Below, one piece after another: positions 25,001 through 38,557 of a DNA stretch of 64,000 nt; within the stretch, counting starts at the first letter, position 1; the number at the start of each line of letters is the position of its first letter. Made by a program: the position numbers and the translations under genes. Below the pieces are notes generated by a model, which searched no databases, was not told the origin of the DNA, and saw nothing but the letters and a program-made list of their open reading frames with translations. Origin of the DNA: Zantedeschia hybrid cultivar (taxonomy: Eukaryota > Streptophyta > Magnoliopsida > Alismatales > Araceae); contig JARZZO010000014.1 of the NCBI GenBank assembly GCA_030544215.1, forward strand, positions 37,725,734 to 37,789,733. The letters run 5' to 3'.

Positions 25001-28000
25001 GACCGTTGGGGTTTCAAGGTGTTCCATCTTATATCTTTTAAGTTGTGAGGAAAGAGACCCAGGTCGGACAAATCATTTACCTCGAAAACTTTTTGGGCAA
25101 ACTTGGTGGTCGGAAGCAGCTGAGAACCTAAGCATGGTATGACGGTATTGTCATAAGTACGAGTCTTAGCCAGTTGAGGTCAGTTTGAGGAGTCTAGAGG
25201 CCCAAATCAACCTAGATGTGTACTTAGGATATCTGGGAAGTCGAGTGTGCATTTCCCTTTCATCATTCAACCAGGCTAAGTTTGGGCAGTCACTAGGTAG
25301 GCGGAATCAAAAAATATGTTTTCATCTATCACACACCTCATTTGTTAATATTCACCAGCATTTGCATATTTACTTGTCGCATCAGTTTCAATATTTTTCT
25401 TTTTATCTGGTTAGTAAGGCACGACCCCTTGACCCTATGCGAAGGCTAGGGAAAGGGTAGTTGCTCTTTTTGGGTAAAGGGGCGAAAACAAATACTACTA
25501 ACTATTTTTCCCTCATTATTGTGCATACAGGAAAATGATTCTATGTCCAAAAGGTGGACACTTTTGCTGTCGAGTCGAAGCCAAAAGCAGCCGAATTGGC
25601 ATCCTACTTTGAGAATGGCCATATCTTTCGTGCTGGCTTCGATTCGACAGGGACCTTTGTCCCTCGTTTCCTTGTAGCTTGTCATTAAAATATTATGGAT
25701 CATTGATTATTTACATTTACTGATGTGCGTTCTTGTAGCTGCAGGGAATCTGAAGCAAGTAGGATTGAAGATACAGGAGGCTAATAATTTTGGGCGTATA
25801 GATTCTGAGTTTCTCTTTAAACAAAACAATGAGGAGTTTATATTCCCCAAGTTATTCGATTGGCCAATAAATCCCTCCTATTTGCATTAGGAATTTGTTT
25901 TCCAATTTTTAAACCAGCATGCATTTGCACAAGCATCCATCTTCGCCCTAGGGGCAATGACCATAATTTATCACTCTGTTTAACCCATTATTGATTTGTG
26001 AGTCTGACAATTGTTTGTCTATTAGCCCTTTGAATTGCAAGACCTTATCCTTTTCCAATTCATGTGCTCGAGATTCTCTCACTTGGCGATCATGTGATGC
26101 GTCAGGCCACCGCGCGCCCGTTGTGTTGAGACATTTTCAAGTCATGCTCTCTCCATCTTTCATGCCTGAGATCCCCTTGGGCCAGATCGTTGTATCCTAG
26201 TGCGCCAAGGCTTCGCGGTTCCAGCACTCGAGGGTCTCACGGATTGTGATTCTTTGGTTTGGATTTTATTCCCCTTCTTAATCACCCTTGCAATCCAACT
26301 AGCCAACTCTCATACATTTATCACATTCACATATCATCCTTGGATACATAGCTCATTCCTTCTTCGGGCTGTCCAAAATCAGTTTCGATTTTTGGAACAC
26401 CTATTTATCATTATGTTCCACTCCATTGCAAAACAGGTGTCCTGGAGGGGCATTTGTAGACACCGATTTTGGACTCCTTTCTGGTCATAAACCCCCATCA
26501 CCTTATCCATCTCATTTAGCCCATTAGATTTTCTTACATAATTCAACCCACTAAATAATTAGGCCCCCGTTAACTAATCACTGTTTCCTTTCACCCGTAG
26601 AAGGCCAACTGGGCCGCCTTCCACCACCCGTGGAAGGCCAACCCTTGCCTTCCACCATCCGTGGAAGGCCAACCAGGTCGCCTTCTACCACTCGCGGAAG
26701 GCCAACTACTTTGCCTTCCACCTTTTGGCCACCTTTTTCACTTTTCACCACCTTTGTAGAAGGCCAACCAGCCTACCTTCCACCACCTGTGGAAGGTCAC
26801 CCCTTACCTTCCACCACCCTTAGAAGGTCAGCTACCTTGCTTTCCACCTTTTGGACACATTTTTCACTTTTCATCACCTTATTCGTGGAAGGCCAACCAA
26901 CTTTGCCTTCCACCATCCTTGGAAGGCCACCCCTTGCCTTCCAGCACTCTTGGAAGGCCAACCAGCCTGCCTTCCACCATCCTTAGAAGGCCACCCCTTG
27001 CCTTCCACCACGCTTGGAAGGTCAACTGGGCCGCCTTATACCTTTTCTTGGAAGGCCAACAAGTGGGTGAAAGCCTTGGCAGTCGATGAATCAGATGAAG
27101 CAGAGGAATCCTCTGCATTCCAAATGGGCCTGTTTTCTTAACTCTCTCTTTACTTTTCTCCTTTCATTTTTCATTGCATTCCCACCATTCATTCACTCCG
27201 TAGCATCATCTTCTGCTCCTACTCTTTTCCTTTTACCACATCACTTTTACTTTTCACTATTACCATACACGAGCATCCCATTTACATACATGCATCTTAG
27301 GATGATTTAGCACCCTTTACCTCCAGAGGTTTCAAACAAAAAACGGGAGGTGGGTGGCCATAATATATGGTCACCTTCCCTCCCCAAACACCCATCCGGT
27401 GCGTCTCCTTTCAATTTTAGTATTATTTACATATTTGCATGAATAAACTCTACATATCACAGTTCTAATCAGTTCTCTTTACTTTGTTGTCTTTTTTTTC
27501 TCTCAGGAGCTCTTACCACATTCTGCGCGTGGACTACTGAGCTCTCCTCCTTTGGCCAGCCGGAGGCAAAGAAGAGGAACCCACTATCCCCGCTCCATCA
27601 GAACGCGATCAATCTCACCATCCTACGGAGCACATGGACCGTAAGGTAATGCTCATAGCGATCACATACTTCAATTCCTAATCCGGTCCAAATCACCGCA
27701 GTGCTAAGACAAACGGAGAAGCCCTTGCCCGAAGGAGACAGCAGCGGTGGGGGACGTTCCGGGCGCCTACAGTAGCCTCCTGATGAGCTGTTGGAAGTCT
27801 CTCGGCTTTGAGTCCTTCGGCTCCTCCAAGAGGACGAGCCTCGTCAGATCTGTTCCAGGGTAGGCCCTTTGTTTGACGGCCAAGCCAAGGTCAAAGATTG
27901 TGAAGGCCACGTTGGCCCCAGCCTCGATAAGGGCCTCGGCGGATTCGAGCCCGGCCTTGAATGCTTCAATAGCCGAGCACACGTTGTCCTCAGCCTGCCT

Positions 28001-31000
28001 CGCGTTCTCTTCAATCTTGGCCTTGGTGGCCATAAGGGCGTCGGCGTGTTGTTCACGCTCTTTCTAAAGTCGAGTAAGGGCTTCATCCTTTTGAGCAAGC
28101 TGCAGCCAGAGTCCTTCTGACTCCCTGCGGAGTTCTGCCGACTCCCTTTCGGCTCTCTCCTGGGCCTCAGTTGCCAGACGGGCCGCCTCCTTTTGTCTTG
28201 TGAGTTCGGCCCCCAACTGAGTGTTCATGTCGAGGAGGGCATCGATATTGTCCTCTAGATCCCTCTTCATCGAAGCCACCTTCCCGACAACCAGGTGGTC
28301 TGCGGCCTTGTCCACGTCCTTGAGCTTTTCTTAGACGTAGGCATACCGCCGGGTGAGGGCCCCGCAAATAGTTGCCGTCTGCAAAAGGAAGACAAATTAG
28401 AAGATATAGCCGAAGCAAGAAAGTTAAGGCCGTAAGAGATTTTAGGCCTAGACTCTCTCACCTAACCCGTGTGGTGCACGCACTGTGCCGTAAGCCCTTT
28501 GGTAGATAGGGTCCTCAGTTCGTCGTGGGCCAGGGGAAGAGTGATCCCCTGAGCCAGCCGCAGGCATATGCTGGAGTCGTCTAGGGAGTTGTCCGCGAAG
28601 ACGCCCATCTCTGGACGCTAAGGCGCGTGCCCATACTCTCGGGACATGTGTGTCCCGGTTGGGCCGAAGGGGAAGGACAAGGATGTCCTTTGGACCGAGA
28701 GGGACGCCGGCTGCGTTTATGGCGGCAGCGGTGGAGCCGAGAGCGGCACGTCTCGCGATGCCGCCTTCTTCTTGGCGATGCGAGCCGCCTCCCGGTCGGC
28801 CTTTCTCTTCCTCCTCTCGGAGTGGTCACTTCCGTGGGCTGCGACCTTGTCCCTTTTCGCCTTTTCCCACTCTAAGGCGGCACCTACGGAAAATGCACCA
28901 CCTACGGAAAATGATGAAGAACACAATCTCATTAGATGAGACACCACATATGAAAAATGCACAAAATGAAACACATATATTACGAAGATCTGGTAGGGTA
29001 CCTAGAGAACCTGAGAGATATGTTGGACATGTCTGTGACAGTTCGTCTAAGATACAGATAAATGAGGATGATGATCCCCAATCCTATCAGGAGGCAATTC
29101 GTAATTCTGACTCCGAGAAATGGAAGAAAGCTATGGATTCAGAAATCTAATCTATGTATACCAATCAAGTTTGGAACTTGGTTGACATACCTGAAGGGTC
29201 CCTATCAGTTGCAAATGGATCTTCAAGAGGAAGATCGGAGCAGATGGACAAATTGACACTTATAAGGCTCGACTGGTGGCAAAGGGATATCGTTAAAGAC
29301 ATGGAATTTACCTATCTAAGGGCATGGCTCCTAGAAAACCTGAGGAAGTAGAGCACATGAGTCGGGTACCCTATACCTCGGCAATAGGGTCGATCATGTA
29401 TGCCATGCTATGTATTCGCCCTGATGTGGCTAATGCTTTGAGCATTACCAGTATATATCAGAGTGATCCAGGCATAGAGCACTAGAAAGCAGTAAAATGC
29501 ATCTTTAAGTACTTGAGAAGAACTAAGGATCTTTTCTTGTTGTATGGAGGAGAAGAGGACTTGTAATTGAGAGCATATATAGACTCTAGTTTCCAGTCAG
29601 ATTCGGATGATAGCAAATCTATGTGTGGATTTGTATTCATGTTAAATGGAGGGTAATTAGTTGGAAGAGTTCCAAGCAAGAAACGACTGCAAATTCAACG
29701 ACAGAGGCAGAGTATATAGTTGCGGTTGAAGCTGCCAAGGAAGCGGTCTGGATGAAGAAATTCATCTCGGAACTTGATATAGTTCCTAACATATCAGCTC
29801 CTATCCCATTATTATGTGATAATAATGGGGCCATCGCGTAGACGAAGGAACCTCGTCTCACCAAAGGTCGAAGCATATTCTAAGGCGCTTCCACCTGATT
29901 CAGGAGATTGTTGTAAGGGGAGATGTGATGGTAGAACGTGTACCACCAGAAGACAATATTGTAGATCTACTGACTAAGCCTTTGTCCCAGATTGTGTTTG
30001 AGCGTCATCGGGAAAAGATGGGCTTCAAGACTGTGGGCAATTAGCTATAGTACAAGTGGGAGATTGTTAGTTTTCTGGTGTCCTACAGATCAATTATGGG
30101 CCGTGTAGGCCCAATGTGTTGTACAATCTTGTTCAATATAATTAAATAGTAATTAGAACGTAAACTAGTAATCTGTAGACTGCTTTGCGTTGTCCTTAGG
30201 ATATGTGGTTGTAAAGTTAATTTCAAGATGGGATCTCGAATGTGAGTTTGACTATATATGGACACATATCTTAAATTGTTCACAATTGGAGAGTAATCAC
30301 TCTGAGACATTGATTACTCGTAAATCGGCATGCATGATGTGTAGATGACCAATCTCACGGTCATAAGTGTGGGGCACCGACACATATGTATAGGTGTTCA
30401 TCCTGAGAGGATGTTCACTGAACTGATCCGCTGATGGATCTTTAGATGGTTAATTATATTTAATGTCAACTGAAGATCCATCTGTCTCAGTAGTATCGTT
30501 GATCCCTTGACCTGAGACATTAATGAGGTCTTGCGTAAGGACTGGTGTGGTTTAATGTTTGGTTAAGTGACTTTAACCATAAGTCATGAAACACCGAAGT
30601 ATTAGCCACATCGGGATACATACGAAGACCATTAATGGTCGAGGGGATCGCTCACTGTCAGGTATATCACAGACAGTAAGTGAGTCATGACATAAACGCT
30701 CTACTAAATCCCTGGTCAGGGTGGTATCAGTTCGTTTGGAACGAACGTGAAATTATTATGGAGGTCATGGTCAGACGACACGATCACTAGTAGTTTGACG
30801 AAATCATATCATACGATCGGATCGGACTCATAAAATGAGCGAGAGATTATAGCAGTATGGTAACTGAAGACTTACAGGTGCCAGATAGGGCAAAGATGAA
30901 CCCAGTATCTTCTGGGATCATGCGGATTTGCTTGACCAAATGTGATCGAAAAGGTCCAGAATAAATTAAACAGTTATTAGGAATAACCGGTTTAATTTAC

Positions 31001-33491
31001 TTCTAATTAGATTAGAAGTTAATGGATCCTTAAACTAGAGTGATAATTGGCCTAGAGGATCACACACAAATAACTCTTGTAGAACGGAATATTATTGTAT
31101 GGAAAAATATACTAAAGTATTAAATTCTTTTGGGAAAAGAATTTATAAATGGCTTAAAAGTATATATGCAATAATATAAAGGGCATATATATAATATAAG
31201 TATTATTAAGCTTGTTTGATAAATAAGTTAATAATAATATATTGATATATAATATACCCTGGGTTTATTTTAACTGCGACAGTTAAAGATGGGTTTAGTT
31301 AAACAAGGCGGTTCAAGCTGCCGCCTTTACATTCCTATAAATAACCCACCCATTCTCCAACCCGCAATCTGGTGAATGCTTTTTCCATTCTAAAGGTGGC
31401 CGTCAAGTTTCTTGCAAGGGTTGGACTATTGCTAGAGTGATTGAGGCAGAAGATTGTGTGGGTTGGAGAAAGAGAACTCTGTTGCTGTGAGGGTTCGTAT
31501 GGATCGTCTCTAGAGGCCGGACGTTTGTGCGGCTCAAAGTTTCGTGGAGTTCGGCATCGATTTTCATAGGATAACATATTATGTGAAAGGTGATAAATTT
31601 CGTGTGATTTTATTTAGATCGTTTTTGTTGCATCAATCGGAGTCCGAACTAATTTGGGAAATCATTTTGTTTTATGTTCTTCTATTTCTGTGATTTCCCG
31701 AGGGGGTTACGACCGAACCCAACAGGAGGTCCATGATATTTTTTGTGACTTATGTTCTCATCTCTATGAATAGTCCCACATTGCCTAGTATGAAAAAAGT
31801 TCCCTCACCTACTCACTATAAATGGAGTACTGCTTGCATTAGAAAAGATAAGGAAATAAGCCTTCATTCCCCTCTTAATACTTCATTATAATCCCTCAGT
31901 TAGACACTAACTTGACCATCGGAGAGGGTTCCCCAGGGCCGAGATCCGGGACCCTCGCTGACGGAGTTTCCTCTTTCTTCAGGTAGCTTCACCCCTACCT
32001 CTGGATCCTTCTCGGCTTCGAACCCTCCTCTCGACTTCGGATCATCTGTGGATTTCCGGATCCCGCATCTCAGCACTATCCGCGATTGCCTCGGCTGCAT
32101 CGAGTTCAATTAAGTGTTAGGCATACTCAATTGAACCCTAATTACATTAATCATATAAAAGTCCTAATTTTTAATTCCTAATTAAGGTTAATTTTGAAGT
32201 TTGTCTAATCAACGTGTTAAAATTTATTTGAAGCTAAATATTAATAGATCTTTATTACCATAAAAAAATTTAATTTTTGGAGAATTTAAAAAATTTTAAG
32301 ATTGAAAAATACCTTAACTTGAATCTAGATCTAACAAAGAAATCCGACGTCGACGGCGGCTACCTGAAGGTCGGCCGACGGTGACGGGGTGAACACCCCC
32401 CCCCCCCTCTTTCAGTTAGACAGAGAGAGAGAGAGAGAGAGAGAGAAGAGGATGGCAGTGGTAGATCGCTGGCGGCAATGGTTGGCGGCGGTTGGGGGAC
32501 TGGGTGGGGGAGGGGGAGCCGCCGCAGTAGCAACAACAACAGCGAAACGCTACTGCTGCTGGCTCCTGATCCCCCTTTAAGGGGGGATCCAGGATTGGCT
32601 TGGCCCAATCCTAGTCTTTTAAAAAAAAAAAAAAATCAGAGGAGGGGGTGGAACAATGATTTGCAATTAATGCATAAATTTGTGTAATCCGATTCTAATA
32701 AGTTCAATTGAGTGTTTGGCACACTCAATTCAACCTTAATTACACTAATCATACAAAAGTCCCAATTTTTAACTCCTAATTAGGGTTAATTTTAGAAAAT
32801 AAATAGTACTAATAACATGTAACTAATGCATAAATCTATGCAATTAGGTTCTAATAAGTTCAATTGAGTGTTTGGCACGCTCAATTGAACCCTAATTATA
32901 CTAATCATACAAAAGTCTCAATTTTTAACTCTTAATTAAAGTTAATTTTAAAAAATTAACACTAATGACATATAATTAATGTATAAATGTGTAATCAGGT
33001 TCTAATAATTTCAATTGAGTGTTAGGTACACTCAATTGAACCTTAGTTATATTAATCATATAAAAGTCTTAATTTTTAACTTCTAATTAAGGTTAATTTT
33101 GAGAAATTAGTGCTAATGACGTATAATTAATCTACAATCTATACAATTAGATTCTAATAAGTTCAATTGAGTGTTTGGCACACTCAATTGAACCTTAATT
33201 ATACTAATCATATAAAAGTTCTAATTTTTTGCCCCTAATTTAGGTTAATTTAGAGATTTTGTCTAATCAATATGCTAAATATTAATAGATCTACACTACT
33301 ATACATCATTTCTAATTTTTTGAAAATTTAAAAATTTTTAAGATCGAAACATACTTTAATTCGGATTGAGATCCAGCAAAAAAAATCTGACGTCGACAGT
33401 GGCAATGACGGCGATAACAACGGCGGTGGTGGCTGCCGGCCGGCTGGCCGGTGATGACGGGGTGAAAACCCCCTTCTTTCGGTCAAGATCT

Positions 33492-33526
<35 letters not shown>

Positions 33527-36500
33527 GGGAAGAGGATGGCGGCGGCGGTGGATCGCCGGCGGCACCAGGGGGCACCGGTTGGGGGAGGGGGGAGTTGCAG
33601 CACAGCAAAGCAGCAACAGAATGTTGCTACTGTTGTCTCCCAATCCCCTTTTAAGGGGGATCCGGCCGATCCAGTCCGATATGGCCCAATACAGGCTGAT
33701 CCCAATTTTTTTTAAAAAAAATCGATGGGGGGAACAGTGATTTCCACCCTCCCCCCCAAATTGAATCGGAACCTGCCGATGCTGCAATCCATGGTCCTAA
33801 GAGCATGATTCATTTCATGGACGAAATCCATACATGCAATGGGCTTAAAATTCATTTAAAAAATCTAGTCCAAAAATGCCAGAAAAAGGGGTGTGATCAG
33901 GGTATCCTCCAAGAACTCCTCCTTTCCACAAAGGGAGCGCTCAGTAGTTACTATATCTACCTTTCCATGTCATTGCCAGCCACTGAAGAAGTCATTCCTT
34001 TGTAGACCTTCTCCTAAATCCCTTCCAAGAGCACTTCGGATTGCCCTTTCTCTCCCTTTTTATCGCTCACACAGTGTCTTTATGAGAGGTTTTAGAGCTA
34101 GACAATAGTGGTCTATGGGTCTTTATACTCGGATATCTTCCCTCTCCCACATTAATGGCCTCTTGAGCCAGTAAACCTCATGGGAAAACCCCTCTGTCTT
34201 CCCTTAGACATAGTGAATGATGAGATATACCCAAATGAGGTATGCATATCTTGAGCAACTTGACCCCCTAATCTTGTTGGCCTTATCACTTCCCAAACTC
34301 CCATTTTGACTAGAGCATCGGACGATTTCCTAGGCCCTTGACTACTTCTTTTGGCTCTCCTATAGGTGCACCACTATAAGTGTTTCCATGCACCACTATA
34401 AGTGTTTCCATTCATCTGATTTTAGGATCATAGAGATGAAATCCCAAAACCGCGGTGTTGAGATTCAGAGGCACAGGCTTATATGCACTGGAACCATAAT
34501 TTAGAAACCGATATAGGACTAATTGTCCAAAGCCACTATGGGCCAATAACCAACACTCTCCCTCACGGCCACCATGGGCCGTGGAAATGAAAGGAGAGGC
34601 GAAAGAGGTCAGGCCCAGGATCAATGCTCTGATACCAAGATGAAATCCCAAAACGCGGTGTTGAGATTTAGAGGCACAGGCTTATATGCACTGGAACCAT
34701 AATTTAGAAACCGATATAGGACTAATTGTCCAAAGCCACCATGGGCCAATAACCAACACAGAGGAATCGGGCCCTTAGTACCAACCTGTATTGCAACCTC
34801 TACATTTTTGGCACTGTCTATGAGAAAATTTCAAAAAGCCATAGCTAGAGAAAATAGGAGAGATAGCAACTAGTGCCATGTGGAGGAGTCATCTAATCAC
34901 CATACTTTCAACCATTGTCAAGGCCTTTAGTGTCTAAGCAGGAGGCATGCTGATGAGGGACAGTTGCTGCATGGTGTGAGAGTCTGTTGTGCAATTCCGT
35001 CAAGCATGTGGCGAGCAAGGACAAGCTAGCATGCCGGATGCCACTATTGTATGAAGGTGGAGGGAGCGGCTGCTGCTAATCTCATGATGAATTGTTGCTA
35101 CGTAGGTGGGTGCTTGTTTGTTGGCATTTTGTTGAGCATGTGGCGGGTGCGGTCACAAAGGACATGCAGGCTGCCACTGTTGCACCTGGAGTTTCTGTCT
35201 TTGTGAAGAGGACAGTCTGGAGCAGGGGTTGGATAAGAGAGGGGAGACTGGGGTTGCCCCTCCTGTTGATGTGGCTGTTGCTTCAGAAGGAGATGCCGCT
35301 GATGTTGCCATTGTTGTTGCTACTGGCGCCCAACTGAGGGAGGAGGAGTGGTTGCTAGAGGGGCTGCAGCTGCCGGAGATCGGGGCAGACAAGAGAGGGG
35401 ATGACGCTCATATTTTTGCTGTTCTTGTACTGCTGTAGTTGGTGAAGGAGGAGGAGGAGGAAACGGCCCTCCTGTTGAGGCTGCAGCTGCTGGTGGATGA
35501 GGAGTCAGCCCTCCTGTCAGGGCTTCAGCTGATGGTGGAGGAGGAGGGGATGGCCCTCGTAGTCGCTGTTGCTGCAAGACCTATAGGAGGGTGGGGTGGG
35601 GATGGCCTGTGCAGCAGTGGAATTGAAGAAATGGGGTGGGATAAGGGCAACCAGATCTGATTGATAGGAGTGTTGGCTGCTGTGTAAGTAGGGAAGGGGA
35701 AGGATGGAGGGATAGATGAGATGTGGTGGCGATGTGCCTCTCGCCCTACTTCGTTTAGCCTCTCCCTCTTGGAGCACATACTCAAACACAAACCACAAGA
35801 AGGGCAGCAAACGAGCATTCTTCTTCAGATTTCAAATTCATTCACCAATGCACAAGAATAAGAAGGGGCCACTACACAGAGTGGCTTACAGAAGTAGTTG
35901 TCCAAAATGTGTTGCTACAGTACCATGTTGTAGGACCGTGCTACAATACTATGGGTGACTAAAAGGCCCTCTAACATGACTAGATGACTAAGGCATCATT
36001 TAGAAACCCGACTACGGTAGTAGATTTTGTTTAAAATCTATCTTTTAACTAATGGTAAGAGAGAGATTTTGGTTGTTAATCATTGGACTTGAAAAATCTT
36101 ATTTGAGTGGGAGAAGATAAAAAGCAGGATTTGAAAGTGTCATTTACTAAAATGGCTATCTTTTTTCTTAAAGTGTAAAAAAGTAATGACATTTTGGTCC
36201 TTTTCCACACACCTAATCATTGAATCAAGGTTAATTTTTCAAAAGCTCCCATTTTATTGCTTTTGGTTTCTCTCTCCCGTCCTTACCTACCATGTCTATC
36301 TCTCTCTTCCACTCCCTCTCACTCTAGCTTTTAGCTTTTGCCAAAACCGAGAAGAATCTTGTTCATTTGAGAGTCATATTGGATTCCAATTATTGGAATC
36401 GACCAATATGGATTTCCAAATGATGCCTATGACGTGACCTTTGACTTAAAATGAGATTGAACTTGAAGTTCTTAGAATACATATAATATTAATCGTAGGC

Positions 36501-38299
36501 ATAGTGATGCATCTTAGGAAAATAAAATAATTGTGAAATGAAAAGAATGGAGAGATCAATCATACAAAAGATATAAACATTTTTATATTGATTCGGCCTG
36601 CTCAGACCTGTCCAGTACCTAGGCTTTCCAATACTTACCACAAAAAGTACATACACTGCTTTTTACTCTGGTACCCAGTTTACCACGTTATGAGTTTTTG
36701 ATCGGGTGATAGCACACTAAAACTTGCCCTCAGGCAACACTTCCCTAGATATTCAGATCCAAACTGTCCTCGGACAGCTAAAGCTCAAAGCCAGATTTCC
36801 ACAGAATAGCTGCTTTTAGATAGGCGGACAATGGAGTAAATGAAGCAGAGTAAAGATAAAAGCATAATTAGAATAAGAACTAAAAATTGTGTCTTGACTG
36901 CCGATGAAGAGGAGGTTCACTTGTTGTAAAACCTACTGTGAAACCTACTCGTTGCGGCTGTGATTGTGCTGTTGATCATCCATGATCCTTGTTTAGAGTT
37001 TCGCACCACATGTGTACTTTGTTTATTAGCATTTTCTAGTCTATGATACATTTTTTGAGTAGTGAGATTTACCTTTTGTAGATTTTTATAGCACACTCTT
37101 CTCACTGCATGTAATTCTGTTATTGATTTGGTTGTTCTACTCAAAACATAAATGATCTTTTCTTGGAGATTTGTAGAAAAATGGCCAATACGAGAACAAA
37201 TTTTTGCAGATACGCCTAGGAACTCATAAATACAATTCGAGTTTTGTTTAAAAGCAATAAAAAAGATATTGCTTAGAAGATTTGCTTAGGAACACATGCA
37301 AGGTACCCTTTTGTGTTTTGACCGAGTCATATGTTTTGTAGATACACATTAGTTGGAGTGAAACTATTAAGTAAATACTCGTGCATAGATAGTGATGGCA
37401 ACACTAGTTGAAGGTGTTTATCAGTTGAAAGAGCACAGGATTGAAGGTTGTCTACCAATCAGAAGATTTGCTTGATGAAGAGGTTCAGATCTAGATTTAA
37501 CTCTATAGAGGTTGGAGGATTGATCGATGAACTAGGCTGAAAGGTATATTGCCAATTACATATCGACTCATATGTTGAATGATCAACTGATACTATATAA
37601 GATGAAAGCAGTTGAATGATCGACTGATCAAGGGCTTGTTTTGATGCTCACTGTGAATCAACTAGAAACCAAACTGATATGCAATAGTTAGAAGGATCAA
37701 CTGATGCTATCTTTCTAGTTAGAGTTTCGGCTGATATCGACTGGCTGTTGATGTAAAATGATTGATCTACAGGCTAACCACATATTGCGAACCATATATA
37801 TATATATATGCGAACCACATATTGCGTATAGTTTGACCACACATTGTTTTGACCCCATTCTGTATATTAAAAAATAATAAAAGTCATCATAAATTTTTAA
37901 AAATTCATTTATCCCCTTAGAGTTGTTCCTATCTCTTAGGGCTTTATTTTCACCGTCCGTTCATATCCAATCTTAAAACTCGATCATAGTCGTCCATTGG
38001 GTACTTGTAAATTTTGATTTCAAAAAATCATGTAAAAATAGTTAAAAAATATAAAATTAGTCTAATCACTTTTAGGGTTGTTCACATCCTCTGGGATTTC
38101 AGTATTCATCACCAATTTACTCGCACAAGATTGCATGGCTACCATCAATTCAGATACGATCCAACAGTGAAAATTAAGTTTTAAGGGATGAAAATTATCT
38201 TGAGGGGTAATTGAATATTTAAAAATGTATGGTGATTTTTATTTTTTTGACATCGGGATGGGGGACCGTACAGGAGGTTCGCTTCGCACAATAGCACTC

Positions 38300-38333
<34 letters not shown>

Positions 38334-38520
38334 GGAATTGAGATCCTCTCAATACAGCTACTGACTAGACTCGGTCAGTGTTGAGAAGGGAGTTTTTCAA
38401 AATACTTCTTCACATGAAACCTTTTCCATTCCCAATGAAGGGTTTATTTGAAAAAATCCTCCCTCCCTCTCAGCACCGACTGAGTTCAGTCAGCAGCTGT
38501 ACTGACAGGAACCCAACTCA

Positions 38521-38557
<37 letters not shown>

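Larger units (their letters stand above)
21280..32102 (+). mobile_element. Composite LTR retrotransposon block inserted in the satellite
   Basis: The outer ends are TGATGGGG... and ...CTGCATCG. AGTTC flanks both (21275-21279 and 32103-32107), a 5-bp target duplication. Matching sequences near the two ends (21460-21725 and 31730-32015) identify them as LTR copies; both keep CTATAAATGGAGTACTGC. The last base pair reads CG where CA is usual. The interior is replaced by nested and truncated elements: a copia LTR (-), a gypsy LTR (-), a 3' gypsy end with LTR (+), a Tat-like fragment (-) and a truncated copia (+). The original gag-pol was not found. Confidence 0.7.

Noticed and set aside
26590..27060. 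CRISPR-like array of regular repeats and spacers
   Set aside because: Units are a degenerate minisatellite in a plant LTR with no constant repeat and no cas genes.
26630..27141. Proline/threonine-rich repeat protein
   Set aside because: The frame is the hairpin minisatellite translated; other frames are open too, and the unit lengths are not selected for frame.
28581..29150. Several overlapping frames of 80-166 codons on both strands
   Set aside because: They arise from the junction of a - strand coiled-coil fragment and a + strand copia fragment; the mixed frame reads across unrelated pieces.
32360..33787. A/G- and L/P-rich frames in duplicated GC-rich blocks
   Set aside because: Low-complexity with GA runs and no motif; part of a higher-order repeat.
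35040..35818. Possible gene with long frames on both strands
   Set aside because: GCTGCT/GGAGGA repeats keep many frames open; no domain and no splice structure was recognised.
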